From CAVYOD01 sp963770045 (GTDB lineage Bacteria; Acidobacteriota; Aminicenantia; Aminicenantales; CAVYOD01), in the NCBI GenBank assembly GCA_963770045.1, contig CAVYOD010000029.1, positions 1 to 64,000 on the forward strand: DNA of 64,000 nt. The letters run 5' to 3'. The stretch's first letter is position 1; the number at the start of each line of letters is the position of its first letter. Shown here piece after piece: positions 1-9,300 of this stretch. The notes under the pieces are model-generated. The model saw only the letters and a program-made list of their open reading frames with translations. It did not search any database and was not told where the DNA came from. The position numbers and the translations under genes were made by a program.

Positions 1-1147
1 ACCGGGCAACCGGCGAGGAAAGAAAAGCCGAAACAGCCAACCTCATCAAGTTTTATCGGCTGACCGAGTGCTTGGAGAACCTCCATTTCCAGAGCACCGG
101 GATCATCAGCTCCGATGTTCCCAATCCAATAGCCGACATTTACCGCCTCTATCTCGGGCTGCTCTATTCGACCAAGCCCTTTGTCACCGGGATCTTCCGG
201 GTCGAATCGTTCAAGCCGATGAAAGAACTTCTCGCGGCGGTCCGGGGTGGCGAGAAAGAACTGGCGGCCAAGCCGCTGGCGATTTTTGACGCCTGCCCTT
301 CCCCGCCTCTGAAGTGGAGCAACCTGACCGCCCAGAGCCTGATCGATTCGGCCAAGGCGGGAATACCCGCAGAGCTCATCTCGATGGGGATGACCGGAGC
401 GACCTCGCTGGTGACCATCTCAGGCACATTGGTGCAGCATGTGGCCGAGAGCTTCTGCGGAATCGCCATCAGCCAGCTGGCCAAGAAGGGAGCCCCGGTC
501 ATTTTCGGCGGTTGCCCTTCCAGTTTCGACATGCGCCACGGAACGACGCCGATGGGGGCCATCGAGACGATGATGATCGATGCCGCCTATGTCCAGATCG
601 CCAAATCCCTGAATCTCCCAACGCACAGTTATATGGGTTTGAGCGATGCCAAGGCGAATGATTCCCAGGCCGGCTTGAAACCGGCGTCGGGGCCGTCTTG
701 GGCGCACTGGCTGGCATTAATGTCATTTCCGGGGCCGGAATGCTCGATTTCATCCGCTCGATGAGCCTGGAAAAGCTGGTCATCGACAACGAGATCTGCG
801 GGATGGCCTACCGACTCATTTCCGGGATCGCCCAACGTGAAGAGCCCATCGCCATCGACAAGTTCGAGGGCTTCACGGCCGAGATGCAGTTCCTTTCCCT
901 TCCCCATACCAAACAATGGTATCGGAAGGAGCATACCTACCCCAAGATCAGTGACCGTGACACCTATGAAGCCTGGGTCGCTCAAGGCAAGAAATCGATG
1001 GAGGCCAGGGCAGCAGAGGAAGTCGAAAAGATACTCCGCAGCAACCCTCCGGCCTTGGTCGATAAGAATGTACAGAAAGAGCTTGAGGGCATCATCCTGA
1101 GCTACGCCAAAGCCAACGGCGTCGCGGCTCTTCCGGAAATAAAATAA
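1..1147 (+). CDS. MttB-family (trimethylamine-type) corrinoid methyltransferase, 5' end outside window, frameshifted
   Basis: Members of this family demethylate trimethylamine, glycine betaine or related quaternary amines and pass the methyl group to a corrinoid protein. The reading frame is open from base 3, so the N-terminal part lies to the left of the window. The body shows the family's GATSLVTISG, GCPSSFDMRHG and GLSDAKANDSQAG segments. At the AAA run 678-680 one base appears to be missing: restoring it joins the first frame (ending at 764) to the second (698-1147) and reads AGLKTGVGAVLGALAGIN, the expected core. No in-frame TAG is present in the visible part, so pyrrolysine is not implied. 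A second homologue lies at 38887-40329. No corrinoid protein is visible nearby. Substrate unknown. The family call is firm; the break may be a sequence error. Confidence 0.85.
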
Positions 1148-1222
1148 AATCTCCCTGAACGATAAGTCGTAAGTGGCAAGAGCGAATGAGAAAAACTCCC
1201 CGCGGCAGGCCCTGGGGGCGCC

Positions 1223-2688
1223 TCACTCGAGATCCCAGATCTCCCTATATCGCGGAACTGTGACCTCCCAGCCCAACGACTCCCGCAGCTTCAGGGAGAA
1301 GCTGGAGGCCGCCTCTTCCTCGGCATGAGTCAGGAAAACGCGCCGGGGAGGCGATTCAAAATGATCCAGCCAGCCGACGAGCGCCCCCTGGTCCGCGTGG
1401 GCGGAGAATCCATGAATTTGGTCGATTTTGGCCCGGACGGGATGAAATTCGCCGAATATGCGGACAGGGGAGTTTCCTTCCAGAATCTGCCGGCCCAGCG
1501 TGTCGCGCGCCTGATATCCGACGAAAAGAACCGTCGAATCCGGGCGGGAGATGTTGCGGACCAGGTGGTGCTTGATCCGGCCGCCCGTGCACATGCCCGA
1601 GCCCGACATGATCAGGCAGGATCCTTTGATCCAGTTGATGGATTTTGATTGCTCGATCTGGCGGACGAGCCTCAAACCTGGAAGGTCAAAGGGCTTCTCC
1701 CCTCTTGGAGCATCGCCAGGGTCTCCTGGTCGAGGCACTCGGGATGATGCTCAAAAACGTCGGTGATGGAGACGGCCATGGGGCTGTCGAGAAAACTTGG
1801 CAGGTTGGGGATCCGCCGGGCCCGGTTCAACCTGTTCAAATAATAAATCAACTCCTGCGCCCTCTCGACGGCAAAGGTGGGGATGACGACATTTCCGCCG
1901 GTTTGCACGGTCCGGTTGATGATCAAGCTGAGCATGGTCTCAATGTCGTTCGGGTCTTTGTGGTCGCGGTCGCCATAGGTTGATTCCATAACCAAGTAAT
2001 CTACTTGCCTGAAAATGGATGGATCTTTTATCAGGGGCTTGCCTAACTGCCCGATATCGCCCGAGAACAGGACCCTCCGGATGGCTCCATTTTCCCGGAC
2101 CATGAGCTCGAGCATGGCAGAACCCAAGATGTGACCGGCGTCATGGAAGGCGACCTGGAGATCGTCGTTGAGGAAAACAGGTGTCGAGTAGGCCGTCTCC
2201 TCGACCTGCGGGAGGGTCTGCTGAACGTCCTCGACCGTGAACAGCGGAATTTCAGGGTGAGCGCCCTGACGCCCCTCCTTCTGGTGGCGTTTTTTCTTGA
2301 AGGCCGCGTCTTCCTCCTGGATGCGGGCGGCATCCATGAGGACGATGGACAGCAATTCGGCCGAGGCCGAAGTGGTGATAATATCACCCGAAAAACCCTC
2401 CCGGACGAGTTTCGGCAGGCCGCCGCAATGGTCAAGATGGACGTGGGTTAGAAGGACAAGATCAATTGTCTCAGGAGGAACCGGAAACGGATCCCAGTTT
2501 CTTGCCAAATTGGGCCGCTCCTGAAAGAGACCGCAGTCCACGAGCAGACGAAGGCCGGCCGCTTCGAACAGGTAACATGAGCCCGTGACCTGCTGGCTCG
2601 CTCCGAGAAATTGGATTTTCACTTCCGGGCGTTGTCTTCTATTAGGAAATTGAGAGGTTAGTTTATCAATTCTCTCAGGATCTGTCAT
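1223..2688 (-). CDS. Metallo-beta-lactamase/beta-CASP RNA-processing exonuclease (YSH1/CPSF-73-like), frameshifted
   Basis: A zinc-dependent nuclease of the beta-CASP group, expected to act on RNA in the cytoplasm. The N-terminal part (upstream of about 1690) holds the metallo-beta-lactamase core: THVHLDHCGG for zinc binding, the FSGDIG motif and the STYGDRDH segment before the beta-CASP region. The C-terminal part has SGSGMCTGGR, the VGYQARDTLGR stretch and GFSAHAD. The last motif is LTHAEEE where LVHGE is more usual. The two halves are in different frames (ORFs ending at 1672 and at 1223). One base added near 1690-1693 gives SPFDLPGLRLV across the join and a protein of about 488 residues, normal for the family. 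The start is uncertain: ATG at 2688 is chosen, and ATG 2721 or GTG 2622 are alternatives. Confidence 0.88.
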
Positions 2689-2746
2689 ACATCGTGGGTA
2701 AGGAGTGAGGGTAAGGGTCATTTTTTTAGCTTCTATCCCTTCACTT

Positions 2747-3628
2747 TCAAGGCTCTTTGGCTGCTTTCAAAAAATGAAATTCCGTCGAAACAAACAGGAC
2801 TCTTGTCCACATCCTGAAGAGAATGAAAATCTGCTGTCCGATGAAGATCACAAAGAGAAGGGCCGGGGTTCGCCCGGGGAGGAGCTTGCCCAAGAGCAAC
2901 ATCCCCAAGGTGACGAGCAGATAGAAAACGGCCACCCAGATGTAAAGAAACCAGGCCCGGAAAAACCGCCGGCCCAAAAACGAGAAAGTGGAAAGGGTCG
3001 CCCGCAGGGTTTGGGAGCTGTTGCCGGCGGCAAGGCCAAGCTTGACATAATCAAAAAACATCCGGACGATGGAGAAAAGGAGGATAAAGATGATCGTTTT
3101 CAGGTTTGAAGAGAAAATGGATGGCCATTCCGTAGAGGCACTCTTGGTCCAGAGGTTGAAGAGCCAGGCGACCGTCCTGTAAAAGATGCCCAGGACCAGG
3201 GCAAACGCGACGAGCGAGATCAAGAAAACGCGGAGGAAGCGAAAGAAGTACTTTCCGCAGTCTTCAAAAAACAAAGCCAGGTTGGTTTTGCCCTCTTGAG
3301 ACTCGCGGGCCAAGATCCTGCCGATCATCCCGCCGTCAAGGAAGATCATGAGTCCGAAATAGACAAGAGACGTGACGAGGAGCCAGCCCAGCGCGCTCGG
3401 AAGCAGGCTCTGGTATTTATAGATCAAATCGCCGAGCACGAGCAGATCGAATCCTCCGATCAGTCGATCGCCACTTAGCGAACGTGATAAATCTCCCGCC
3501 AAAGCAAAGTAAACGGGGGCCAGGATGAGCGCAGAGAAGACCAGGTTTGCCAGCCAGAGGTAGAGGCAGATTCTCGTGCTCTTGTTCGCCAGTCGAACGC
3601 CGCGGCCGAAGATGCTTAAGATGTTCAT
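2747..3628 (-). CDS. Hypothetical polytopic membrane protein
   Basis: A 293-residue protein with about six hydrophobic segments. These include residues around 20-45, 75-100, 130-160, 175-195, 215-245 and 255-275, separated by short basic loops, so it is predicted to sit in the inner membrane. I do not recognise a catalytic or transport motif. It lies 15 bases downstream of the secreted M1 peptidase gene on the same strand and 58 bases before the metallo-beta-lactamase gene, so the three may be cotranscribed. A general DUF4013-like or export-related membrane protein is possible but not shown. Confidence 0.75.
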   Translation of the reverse strand: MNILSIFGRGVRLANKSTRICLYLWLANLVFSALILAPVYFALAGDLSRSLSGDRLIGGFDLLVLGDLIYKYQSLLPSALGWLLVTSLVYFGLMIFLDGGMIGRILARESQEGKTNLALFFEDCGKYFFRFLRVFLISLVAFALVLGIFYRTVAWLFNLWTKSASTEWPSIFSSNLKTIIFILLFSIVRMFFDYVKLGLAAGNSSQTLRATLSTFSFLGRRFFRAWFLYIWVAVFYLLVTLGMLLLGKLLPGRTPALLFVIFIGQQIFILFRMWTRVLFVSTEFHFLKAAKEP

Positions 3629-3643
3629 CGTCTGCTCCTACTC

Positions 3644-5788
3644 TTAGCTCAGGGCTGCCAGGACCTGAAGATAATTTTGGATAAAGAAAAGCAGCCTGGT
3701 CACAAAACGAAAGATCCCGGCTCTCGAAGCCTCGCGCCTGAGGCTGTTGTTGGCCAGATTGGAGTCGATCAGCCAAATTCCTTCCGGGTCGACCTGAGCA
3801 TAACGGGCCCGGACCGGTTTTTCAAAAATGAATTTGGCCCAGCGGGCCTGGCCGTCCCAGAATCGTTCTTGCTGGGACCCGTCCTCAAAGACGACTCTCA
3901 GCTTGATCTTCGTTTCTCCCCCGACCTTAGCTTCTCCATAGCGGCGCGCCGTGACTTCGGTGACGAACGTCTTTTGTTTTTGGCTCGATTTTTCTTTGTC
4001 CTTGAGCTCGGCCAGCCTCTTTCCGGTCAGCTCCTCCTTCTTGCCGCCCACGTCAAACACTCCGGACCAGGAGGAAGGCTTTTCATAAGAACTAAGATCG
4101 GCCAGGCCGTAGTCGAAATTAATGGTATTGAAGAAAAGCTCCTCGAAAAACCAGTTCAGGTCTCTGCCTGAGATTTCGTTGACGACGGAGATGAAATCCT
4201 GGGTGTGAGGATGTTTGAAACGATAGCGCGTCTGAAAAGTCCTCATGACCCTGGCCATCACGCTTTCTCCGAGCAGCCGCTCGAGGGTATTCAGACAGAC
4301 GGCGGCCCTCATGTAGACGTTCAAGCCGTAGCTGGCCCGGCTATAAAATTTCCAGGACGGAGTCACAATGGGATCGTAGGAAACAATATTGATGGCCGGG
4401 AGCCGCTCCGACTCCCAGTCATTAAACTGGCCGTGACGGGCAAACCAACCGATCGGAATTCCGTTGATCCTCTCAGGGACGAGCATGAGCTCTCCGTGAC
4501 CGTAGGCCTTGTCCAGGACTCTCCCGGTGGAATAGGTATTGATTCCCTCATCAAGCCAGGCCTCTTCGAATTCGTTATTTGCGGCCAGGCCGTACCAATA
4601 GCCATGGCCGAATTCGTGGACGATGACCCCCTCCGGAGAAAGAACATTTTGGCTCGTGAGAATAGAGGTCCCCGCAGTGAAGAGGGTCGGATACTCCATG
4701 CCTCCGCTGCTCGTCCTGAACGGCGGGTCGACCATGGTGATGGTTTCGTAAGGATAAGGTCCGTACCAGAGGCCATAGTACTTGAGAGCCATGCGGAGGG
4801 CCCGGAAATGGCGGTCGATCTGGCCTCGGTGTTCGGGCTCGATGAGCAGGATCATCTTGACGTTCGGAAGCTTGATCTGCTCTACGGGGAGCCCCAGCTT
4901 GGAGGCCATTTCTCCGTATTCCTGAGGGCTGACTTCCTGCGCGGCGATAAAATCGCGCTCGACCTTGACGAAATCCGGGTCGGCCGTCCAGGCAAAATCA
5001 TGAATATTGGTCTGCTCAAAAGTGTAGGTCTTTGTTTTTTTCTGCTCATCCGAAACGGCGCTCGTCTGCTTTCCGGAGGCGCCGATGACATAATGGGCGG
5101 GCACGGTGATATGGACGACAAAATCGGCGAAGTCCGCAAAAAACTCTGAGTTGAGGTGGTATTCGTGGCAATTCCATCCCTTCCCCTCTTCATAGACACC
5201 GGGTTTTGGAAACCATTGGGCGATGAAATACGAATCCTGATAATAACCGGAGCGGAGGACCGTCCGTGGGATCTTTGATTGGAATTCGATATGCAAATGA
5301 ACCTCCTCACCCGGTTTGACCGGTTGAGGGAAAGAAACCTGAATGACGGTTTGGTCCTGGGGATGAACAGGCTCGTCTCGGGTGACAAATCTCAGGCTCG
5401 GTTTCAGGTCTGTGCCGTCGGCAAGCCTGATGTCGGTCACATCGATCCACCCCCATTCTCCCTCCCGCGGGCTCGATTCTCCCATGACCATCCGAACGCT
5501 CTCTTCCCTCAATTCCTGCATGACCGTGCTGAGCCCATTTTTGAAGGCGTTGTAATAGAGATGAAAGAGCATATCCGGGACGTTGTCCTGGGTCTTGTTG
5601 AGCCAGGAGACCTCCTCTCGCCCGCGGAGGAGCTTGGCGGCATCGTCGAGCTCCACCCAGATCTCGTAACGGAGGATCGGCCGTCCCTCTTCTGGACGAG
5701 TCTCGGTTCGACCGAAAAGAGCCGGAAGCCAGACCGAACCTGCCAAGACACAAAGGGCGGTGAGTCCAAGAAGCCTTCTGAGATGCAT
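3644..5788 (-). CDS. Secreted M1-family zinc metallopeptidase (aminopeptidase N-like)
   Basis: A 714-residue gluzincin that should cleave peptides outside the cytoplasm. An N-terminal signal peptide is clear (RRLLGLTALCVLAGSVWL). The N-terminal beta domain is followed by the catalytic domain with GGMEYP, a variant of the GxMEN substrate-anchoring loop, and HEFGHGYWYG starting at His391. The third zinc ligand follows in EEAWLDEGIN, at the usual spacing after the HExxH motif. A C-terminal hydrophobic stretch near residue 700 (RFVTRLLFFIQNYLQVLAAL) may anchor the protein. It is shorter than classical PepN and belongs with the secreted M1 peptidases that use a relaxed GxMEN motif. It is followed at 15 bases by a membrane protein gene on the same strand. 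Confidence 0.93.
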   Translation of the reverse strand: MHLRRLLGLTALCVLAGSVWLPALFGRTETRPEEGRPILRYEIWVELDDAAKLLRGREEVSWLNKTQDNVPDMLFHLYYNAFKNGLSTVMQELREESVRMVMGESSPREGEWGWIDVTDIRLADGTDLKPSLRFVTRDEPVHPQDQTVIQVSFPQPVKPGEEVHLHIEFQSKIPRTVLRSGYYQDSYFIAQWFPKPGVYEEGKGWNCHEYHLNSEFFADFADFVVHITVPAHYVIGASGKQTSAVSDEQKKTKTYTFEQTNIHDFAWTADPDFVKVERDFIAAQEVSPQEYGEMASKLGLPVEQIKLPNVKMILLIEPEHRGQIDRHFRALRMALKYYGLWYGPYPYETITMVDPPFRTSSGGMEYPTLFTAGTSILTSQNVLSPEGVIVHEFGHGYWYGLAANNEFEEAWLDEGINTYSTGRVLDKAYGHGELMLVPERINGIPIGWFARHGQFNDWESERLPAINIVSYDPIVTPSWKFYSRASYGLNVYMRAAVCLNTLERLLGESVMARVMRTFQTRYRFKHPHTQDFISVVNEISGRDLNWFFEELFFNTINFDYGLADLSSYEKPSSWSGVFDVGGKKEELTGKRLAELKDKEKSSQKQKTFVTEVTARRYGEAKVGGETKIKLRVVFEDGSQQERFWDGQARWAKFIFEKPVRARYAQVDPEGIWLIDSNLANNSLRREASRAGIFRFVTRLLFFIQNYLQVLAALS

Positions 5789-5872
5789 CGCCTGCCTCCC
5801 TTGGCTCCCCCCCGGCGGCGGAACGCGGAGCCTTCGACAATTTCAAACTCCGATCGGACGAGTGAACTCGGG

Positions 5873-6364
5873 TCAGAAAGACGAAGACTTGCTCCTCAGC
5901 CAATTCTCCCAGTGTCTCGTCCGCGGAAAATACATCAGCTCGATAAGAAGAGAGATGAAAAGAAAGATATAAAAATCCCGGGAGAGTCCGCAGAGAAAGA
6001 ATAGGACCAGCCCCAGGATGGCCGGAGTCTGGGCGAAAAAGTAAGTGACCAGGGCGGCCGTGTTCAATCTCATCAGAAGCTTTTTGTGATCATCTGTCGT
6101 TGGGTGTTTGTAGAGGAGTGGCTGCAGAAACCGCAACACCAGGATCATCAGGATGGCCAGCCCGTAAAATGAGAGTCGAAGAGTCTGGAGGTTCGAGACC
6201 TTGACAAGGCCTTGGAATGGCTTGGCTTTCGCCTTTATAACCTCCACGATCACCGCGTATATGGCCATTGTTAAGATGACGGCGCCGCCGATGATGACAT
6301 TGGTCTTGTAGAGCTTTTTGAGTTCTTCGCCCGGGTCCATGCTGCCCTCCCCCATCGATTTCAT
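5873..6364 (-). CDS. Hypothetical small membrane protein
   Basis: A 163-residue protein with four hydrophobic segments, roughly residues 20-45, 65-85, 105-120 and 125-150, and a short charged N-terminus. No motif was recognised. ATG 6364 is used; an internal ATG (6343) also precedes the conserved-looking acidic stretch DPGEELKKLYKTN. It lies 84 bases upstream of the M1 peptidase on the same strand and may share its transcript. The longer gene-free region upstream holds repeats rather than coding sequence. Confidence 0.65.
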   Translation of the reverse strand: MKSMGEGSMDPGEELKKLYKTNVIIGGAVILTMAIYAVIVEVIKAKAKPFQGLVKVSNLQTLRLSFYGLAILMILVLRFLQPLLYKHPTTDDHKKLLMRLNTAALVTYFFAQTPAILGLVLFFLCGLSRDFYIFLFISLLIELMYFPRTRHWENWLRSKSSSF

Positions 6365-6417
6365 TTATGCGATGGATTATATAAAAACTCAAAAGCGGAT
6401 ACAACCAACAATACAAG

Positions 6418-6451
6418 TGAGCACTGAGCTTTGAGCAGTGAGCAGTGGAAA
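6418..6451. repeat. Heptamer repeat cluster (GAGCAGT/GAGCACT units)
   Basis: Imperfect tandem heptamers GTGAGCA-CTGAGCT-TTGAGCA-GTGAGCA occur in the gene-free stretch between the leftward membrane protein gene and the rightward hydrolase. The same units recur at 26000-26034, 33209-33234 and 33394-33424. Confidence 0.7.
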
Positions 6452-6532
6452 AGAGCATGACTGGAATAGATGAAGCCGTATATCCGCCCATCCATTTAGA
6501 ACGGAAGGATGGGGCCCCGGTCACGGCAAAAT

Positions 6533-6645
6533 CGTCTGTCTGGTCTGTCTCGTCGCCGGTCTATCTCGTCAAAAGCGAAAAAGCGTGTTTTTCTTTTTGA
6601 CCTTTTGCCATTTTTTGACGAGATGACGAGATGACCAGATGGACG
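6533..6645. repeat. Dispersed inverted-repeat element (CTCGTC family), complete copy
   Basis: The left arm 6533-6573 is made of units ending in CTCGTC or TGGTC and closes with CTCGTCAAA. The right arm 6614-6645 is its approximate reverse complement, starting TTTGACGAGATGACGAG. The arms enclose a 40-base T-rich loop. The left arm has one extra unit (GCCGGTCT). The element ends 7 bases before the -35 box of the hydrolase promoter. Related copies are at 28627-28750 and 60960-61087. Confidence 0.75.
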
Positions 6646-6652
6646 TCTACAT

Positions 6653-6681
6653 TTGTGGGCCGGGCGAGGATTATGTATACT
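6653..6681 (+). promoter_or_regulatory. Sigma70-type promoter for the alpha/beta hydrolase gene
   Basis: TTGTGG (6653-6658), a 17-base spacer and TATACT (6676-6681) predict a start near 6688, leaving a leader of about 28 bases that contains the ribosome site GAGGAGG (6701-6707). Confidence 0.6.
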
Positions 6682-6715
6682 GAATTTGATAGCTGACACT
6701 GAGGAGGTCCGGCCC

Positions 6716-8071
6716 ATGAAAACAACCCTTATCGCGCTTTTCCTCCTTGTCATTCTGAACGGCCCTGGTTTGTCATCGGCCGGCCAGGAGCCTTTGGGCC
6801 AGGGAGACCAAGAGATCATTCACAGGGCCCAAGAGTTCGTGGCCTGTCTCGAGCGCGGCGATTTTGAATCGGCGACAAAATATTTCGACGCGACCATGAA
6901 AGAAATGTCGCCGCCTCAGAAAATGGAGCAGTTCTGGAAAGATTTTCAGACCCAAGTCGGCGCCTTTAAGAAACAGGGTGACGTTCGGGTCGAACAGGTT
7001 ACGCCCTATGAAGTCGTCTTCGTCACGGTGGAATTTTCCCTTGTGACCCTCGAGGCCAAAGTCGTCTTCGACCGGTCAAAGGCGATCGCCGGCTACTTTT
7101 TTGTCCCCAAGATAGGGCCCGCCGAGTTCAAGCCGGCGGCTTACGTTAACCGCGATTCGTTCCGGGAGGTCGAGGTCGTCATCGGCAGCGGCGAGTGGGC
7201 CCTGCCCGGAACCCTGACTCTTCCGAAAGGGGCCGGCCCCTTCCCCGCCCTCGTCCTTGTCCACGGCTCGGGTCCGAACGACCGGGACGAGACGATCGGC
7301 CCCAACAAGCCGTTTTGCGACCTGGCCTGGGGATTAGCGTCGCGAGGGCTCGCCGTGCTCCGCTACGAAAAGAGAACCAAGGCGCATAGCAATAGATACA
7401 CCGATAAGGAGCTGCTCAAGTCTTTGACCGCCAAGGAAGAAACGGTTGATGACGCCGTGGCGGCGGTCGCGCTCCTCAGGATGCAGGCCGAAATCAACCC
7501 CAAAAAGATCTTTGTCCTCGGCCACAGTCTGGGAGGCATGCTCGTGCCCAGGATCGGAGCCGCTGAGCCGGGCATCTCCGGGTTCATCATCATGGCCGGG
7601 ACGACGCGGCCGATCGAGGACCTCATTGTGGAACAGATGACCTACATCTATTCCCTCGACGGCCAAATGACTCCCGAAAAGCAGGCCAAACTGGACGAAT
7701 TCAAAGCTCAGGCGGCAAAGGTCAAGGCCCTCAAACCGACCGATGCGTCCTCCGACGAATTCCTGCTCGGAGTCGCGCCCAAGTACTGGCTGGATCTCCG
7801 GGGGTACGATCCTGCGGCCGCAGCCCGGAGACTCAGGCAGCCGATGTTGATCCTCCAAGGCGGAAGGGATTACCAGGTTACGTTGACAGACTTCGATAAC
7901 TGGAAAAAGGTCCTCTCGGGACGCTCCAATATCGAATTCAAACTCTATCCCAAGGCCAACCATCTCTTTATTGAGGGAGAAGGGAAAAGCAGCCCTGAAG
8001 AATATGGCCGGCCCAGCCACGTGGCCGAAGCCGTGGTTGAAGATATCGCCCGCTGGATAAAGAAGCGTTAG
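6716..8071 (+). CDS. Secreted alpha/beta hydrolase with N-terminal DUF3887-like domain
   Basis: A 451-residue serine hydrolase, probably an esterase or acyl hydrolase working outside the cytoplasm. The signal peptide is TTLIALFLLVILNGPGLSSA. Residues 25-130 resemble the DUF3887/DUF4019-type domain often found before such hydrolases. The hydrolase fold begins near LVHGSGPNDRDE, has the nucleophile elbow GHSLGG with Ser271, and ends with the catalytic His region KANHLFIEGEG. ATG 6716 is preferred to the upstream in-frame TTG (6653) because it follows GAGGAGG and starts a good signal peptide. Its last four bases overlap the convergent nuclease gene. Substrate unknown. Confidence 0.9.
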   Translation: MKTTLIALFLLVILNGPGLSSAGQEPLGQGDQEIIHRAQEFVACLERGDFESATKYFDATMKEMSPPQKMEQFWKDFQTQVGAFKKQGDVRVEQVTPYEVVFVTVEFSLVTLEAKVVFDRSKAIAGYFFVPKIGPAEFKPAAYVNRDSFREVEVVIGSGEWALPGTLTLPKGAGPFPALVLVHGSGPNDRDETIGPNKPFCDLAWGLASRGLAVLRYEKRTKAHSNRYTDKELLKSLTAKEETVDDAVAAVALLRMQAEINPKKIFVLGHSLGGMLVPRIGAAEPGISGFIIMAGTTRPIEDLIVEQMTYIYSLDGQMTPEKQAKLDEFKAQAAKVKALKPTDASSDEFLLGVAPKYWLDLRGYDPAAAARRLRQPMLILQGGRDYQVTLTDFDNWKKVLSGRSNIEFKLYPKANHLFIEGEGKSSPEEYGRPSHVAEAVVEDIARWIKKR

Positions 8072-9282
8072 GTTTTCTTTTTGAGGCTGGCTTCCTTGGA
8101 GACCCGCCTGATGAGGAAATTCTCGATCTGTTTAAAGACTTCCTTCGGCCAGTTCCTGATCCTGGCGTTCAGCATGCCGTTGTTGATCGTCGAGACCTCG
8201 ACGAATTTGTTCTCCCGGATCAGGTAATCCCTGAGCCCCTGCCATTTGTGCTCATCCTCCTTCCGGGTGGGAGCGCAGACCTCGTCTTTGATCGTGATCC
8301 AGAGCTGATGATCAGGGCCGTCGATGACCCGGATTCCCTCTTTCTCGGCGAACTCGACGGCCGCTTGTTCGATCTTTAGCTCTTCGGCCTCGATGACTGC
8401 GATCTCCTCCCGGAGGTCTTTTTTCTTGCTTTCCAGCTCGGCGTATTTAGACACCAGGACAACGCCTGGATCGTTCCTGTATTCGTTCACGTCCAGCTTT
8501 TCCATGGCCTTGGGGTGTTTCCATTCGGGGCAGATGTCCTGATAGGCGCACCATTCGCACAGGGCGCTCCGGTTGGGAGGATAGTCGGTGCAGGCCTCGA
8601 TCTCCCCGATTCTGGCAACGAGGTCCTGGCGGAGCCTGGCCAGCTGTTCTTCGGTCCGCGAAGACTCAATCTGTTTATTGAACGCCAGGAAGTGCCAGAT
8701 GAGCTTCGCCCGCTCGGCTTCCGGCCAGCGGGTCTGGAGAGCGATCTGGTAGAGAGGAAGCTGACGGTCTTGGTCGGCTTCTTCTTGGGTCATCAGGCTG
8801 CCGGAGGTCTTATAATCGTGGATTTCGAAGATCTTCTCTCGGTCATTCCAGTCCAGCCGATCGAGGATCCCCCGAAAAGAGTATTCGGCCTCGTTGTGGC
8901 GGAGAGTGAAAAAGATGGACTCCTCGTTCTTGACCACCTTGGCCTGGTCAAAGGGATGATATTCCCTGTAATAATCGCTCAGACAGGTCGCCCCTTTCCG
9001 GAAATAGTCTTCCGCCGAGAGGTCTTTTTTTATTATCTTTATCGAATCAGTAAAGTTCTTTTGCCAGATCTCTTCGTACTTCGCGAGCAGCCATTCCGGA
9101 GGCTTGACCACCCGGTTTTTGACGAGGTCATAAAACTCCTTGAGGGCTTCATGGACCATGCTCCCCATAAAGGCTTCGATCGTTTCGAGCTCGGAGGGAA
9201 GCCTGTCGATATAGGCGTATTTGTACTGAAGCCGGCAGGATTCAAAGGTCCCGATCCGGCTGATGGAGTAGGTCGTCCCCAT
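8068..9282 (-). CDS. PD-(D/E)XK nuclease of the RecB/AddB type with a cysteine cluster
   Basis: A 404-residue single-domain nuclease related to the RecB/AddB/Cas4 nuclease fold. SYSISRIGTFESC supplies the first of four cysteines. The catalytic core is GILDRLDW followed by EIHDYKTSG (the D...hDxK signature) and the downstream QLPLYQIAL helix. CEWCAYQDIC provides three more cysteines, suggesting a 4Fe-4S cluster as in AddB. Beyond the cluster there is an unusual tail of roughly 150 residues with a coiled-coil stretch (KYAELESKKKDLREEIAVIE). No helicase partner is adjacent. It probably acts in DNA repair or recombination. It lies 18 bases downstream of rlmI on the same strand. Confidence 0.85.
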   Translation of the reverse strand: MGTTYSISRIGTFESCRLQYKYAYIDRLPSELETIEAFMGSMVHEALKEFYDLVKNRVVKPPEWLLAKYEEIWQKNFTDSIKIIKKDLSAEDYFRKGATCLSDYYREYHPFDQAKVVKNEESIFFTLRHNEAEYSFRGILDRLDWNDREKIFEIHDYKTSGSLMTQEEADQDRQLPLYQIALQTRWPEAERAKLIWHFLAFNKQIESSRTEEQLARLRQDLVARIGEIEACTDYPPNRSALCEWCAYQDICPEWKHPKAMEKLDVNEYRNDPGVVLVSKYAELESKKKDLREEIAVIEAEELKIEQAAVEFAEKEGIRVIDGPDHQLWITIKDEVCAPTRKEDEHKWQGLRDYLIRENKFVEVSTINNGMLNARIRNWPKEVFKQIENFLIRRVSKEASLKKKT

Positions 9283-9300
9283 GGGTCCTCCTTTGAGTCC

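Noticed and set aside
72..764. Start of the first gene at TTG 72
   Set aside because: The same frame is open to the left edge with family-like sequence, so the gene begins outside the window.
1..1147. Pyrrolysine-type amber readthrough in MttB homologues
   Set aside because: Neither homologue has an in-frame TAG; the break in the first is a missing base at 678-680.
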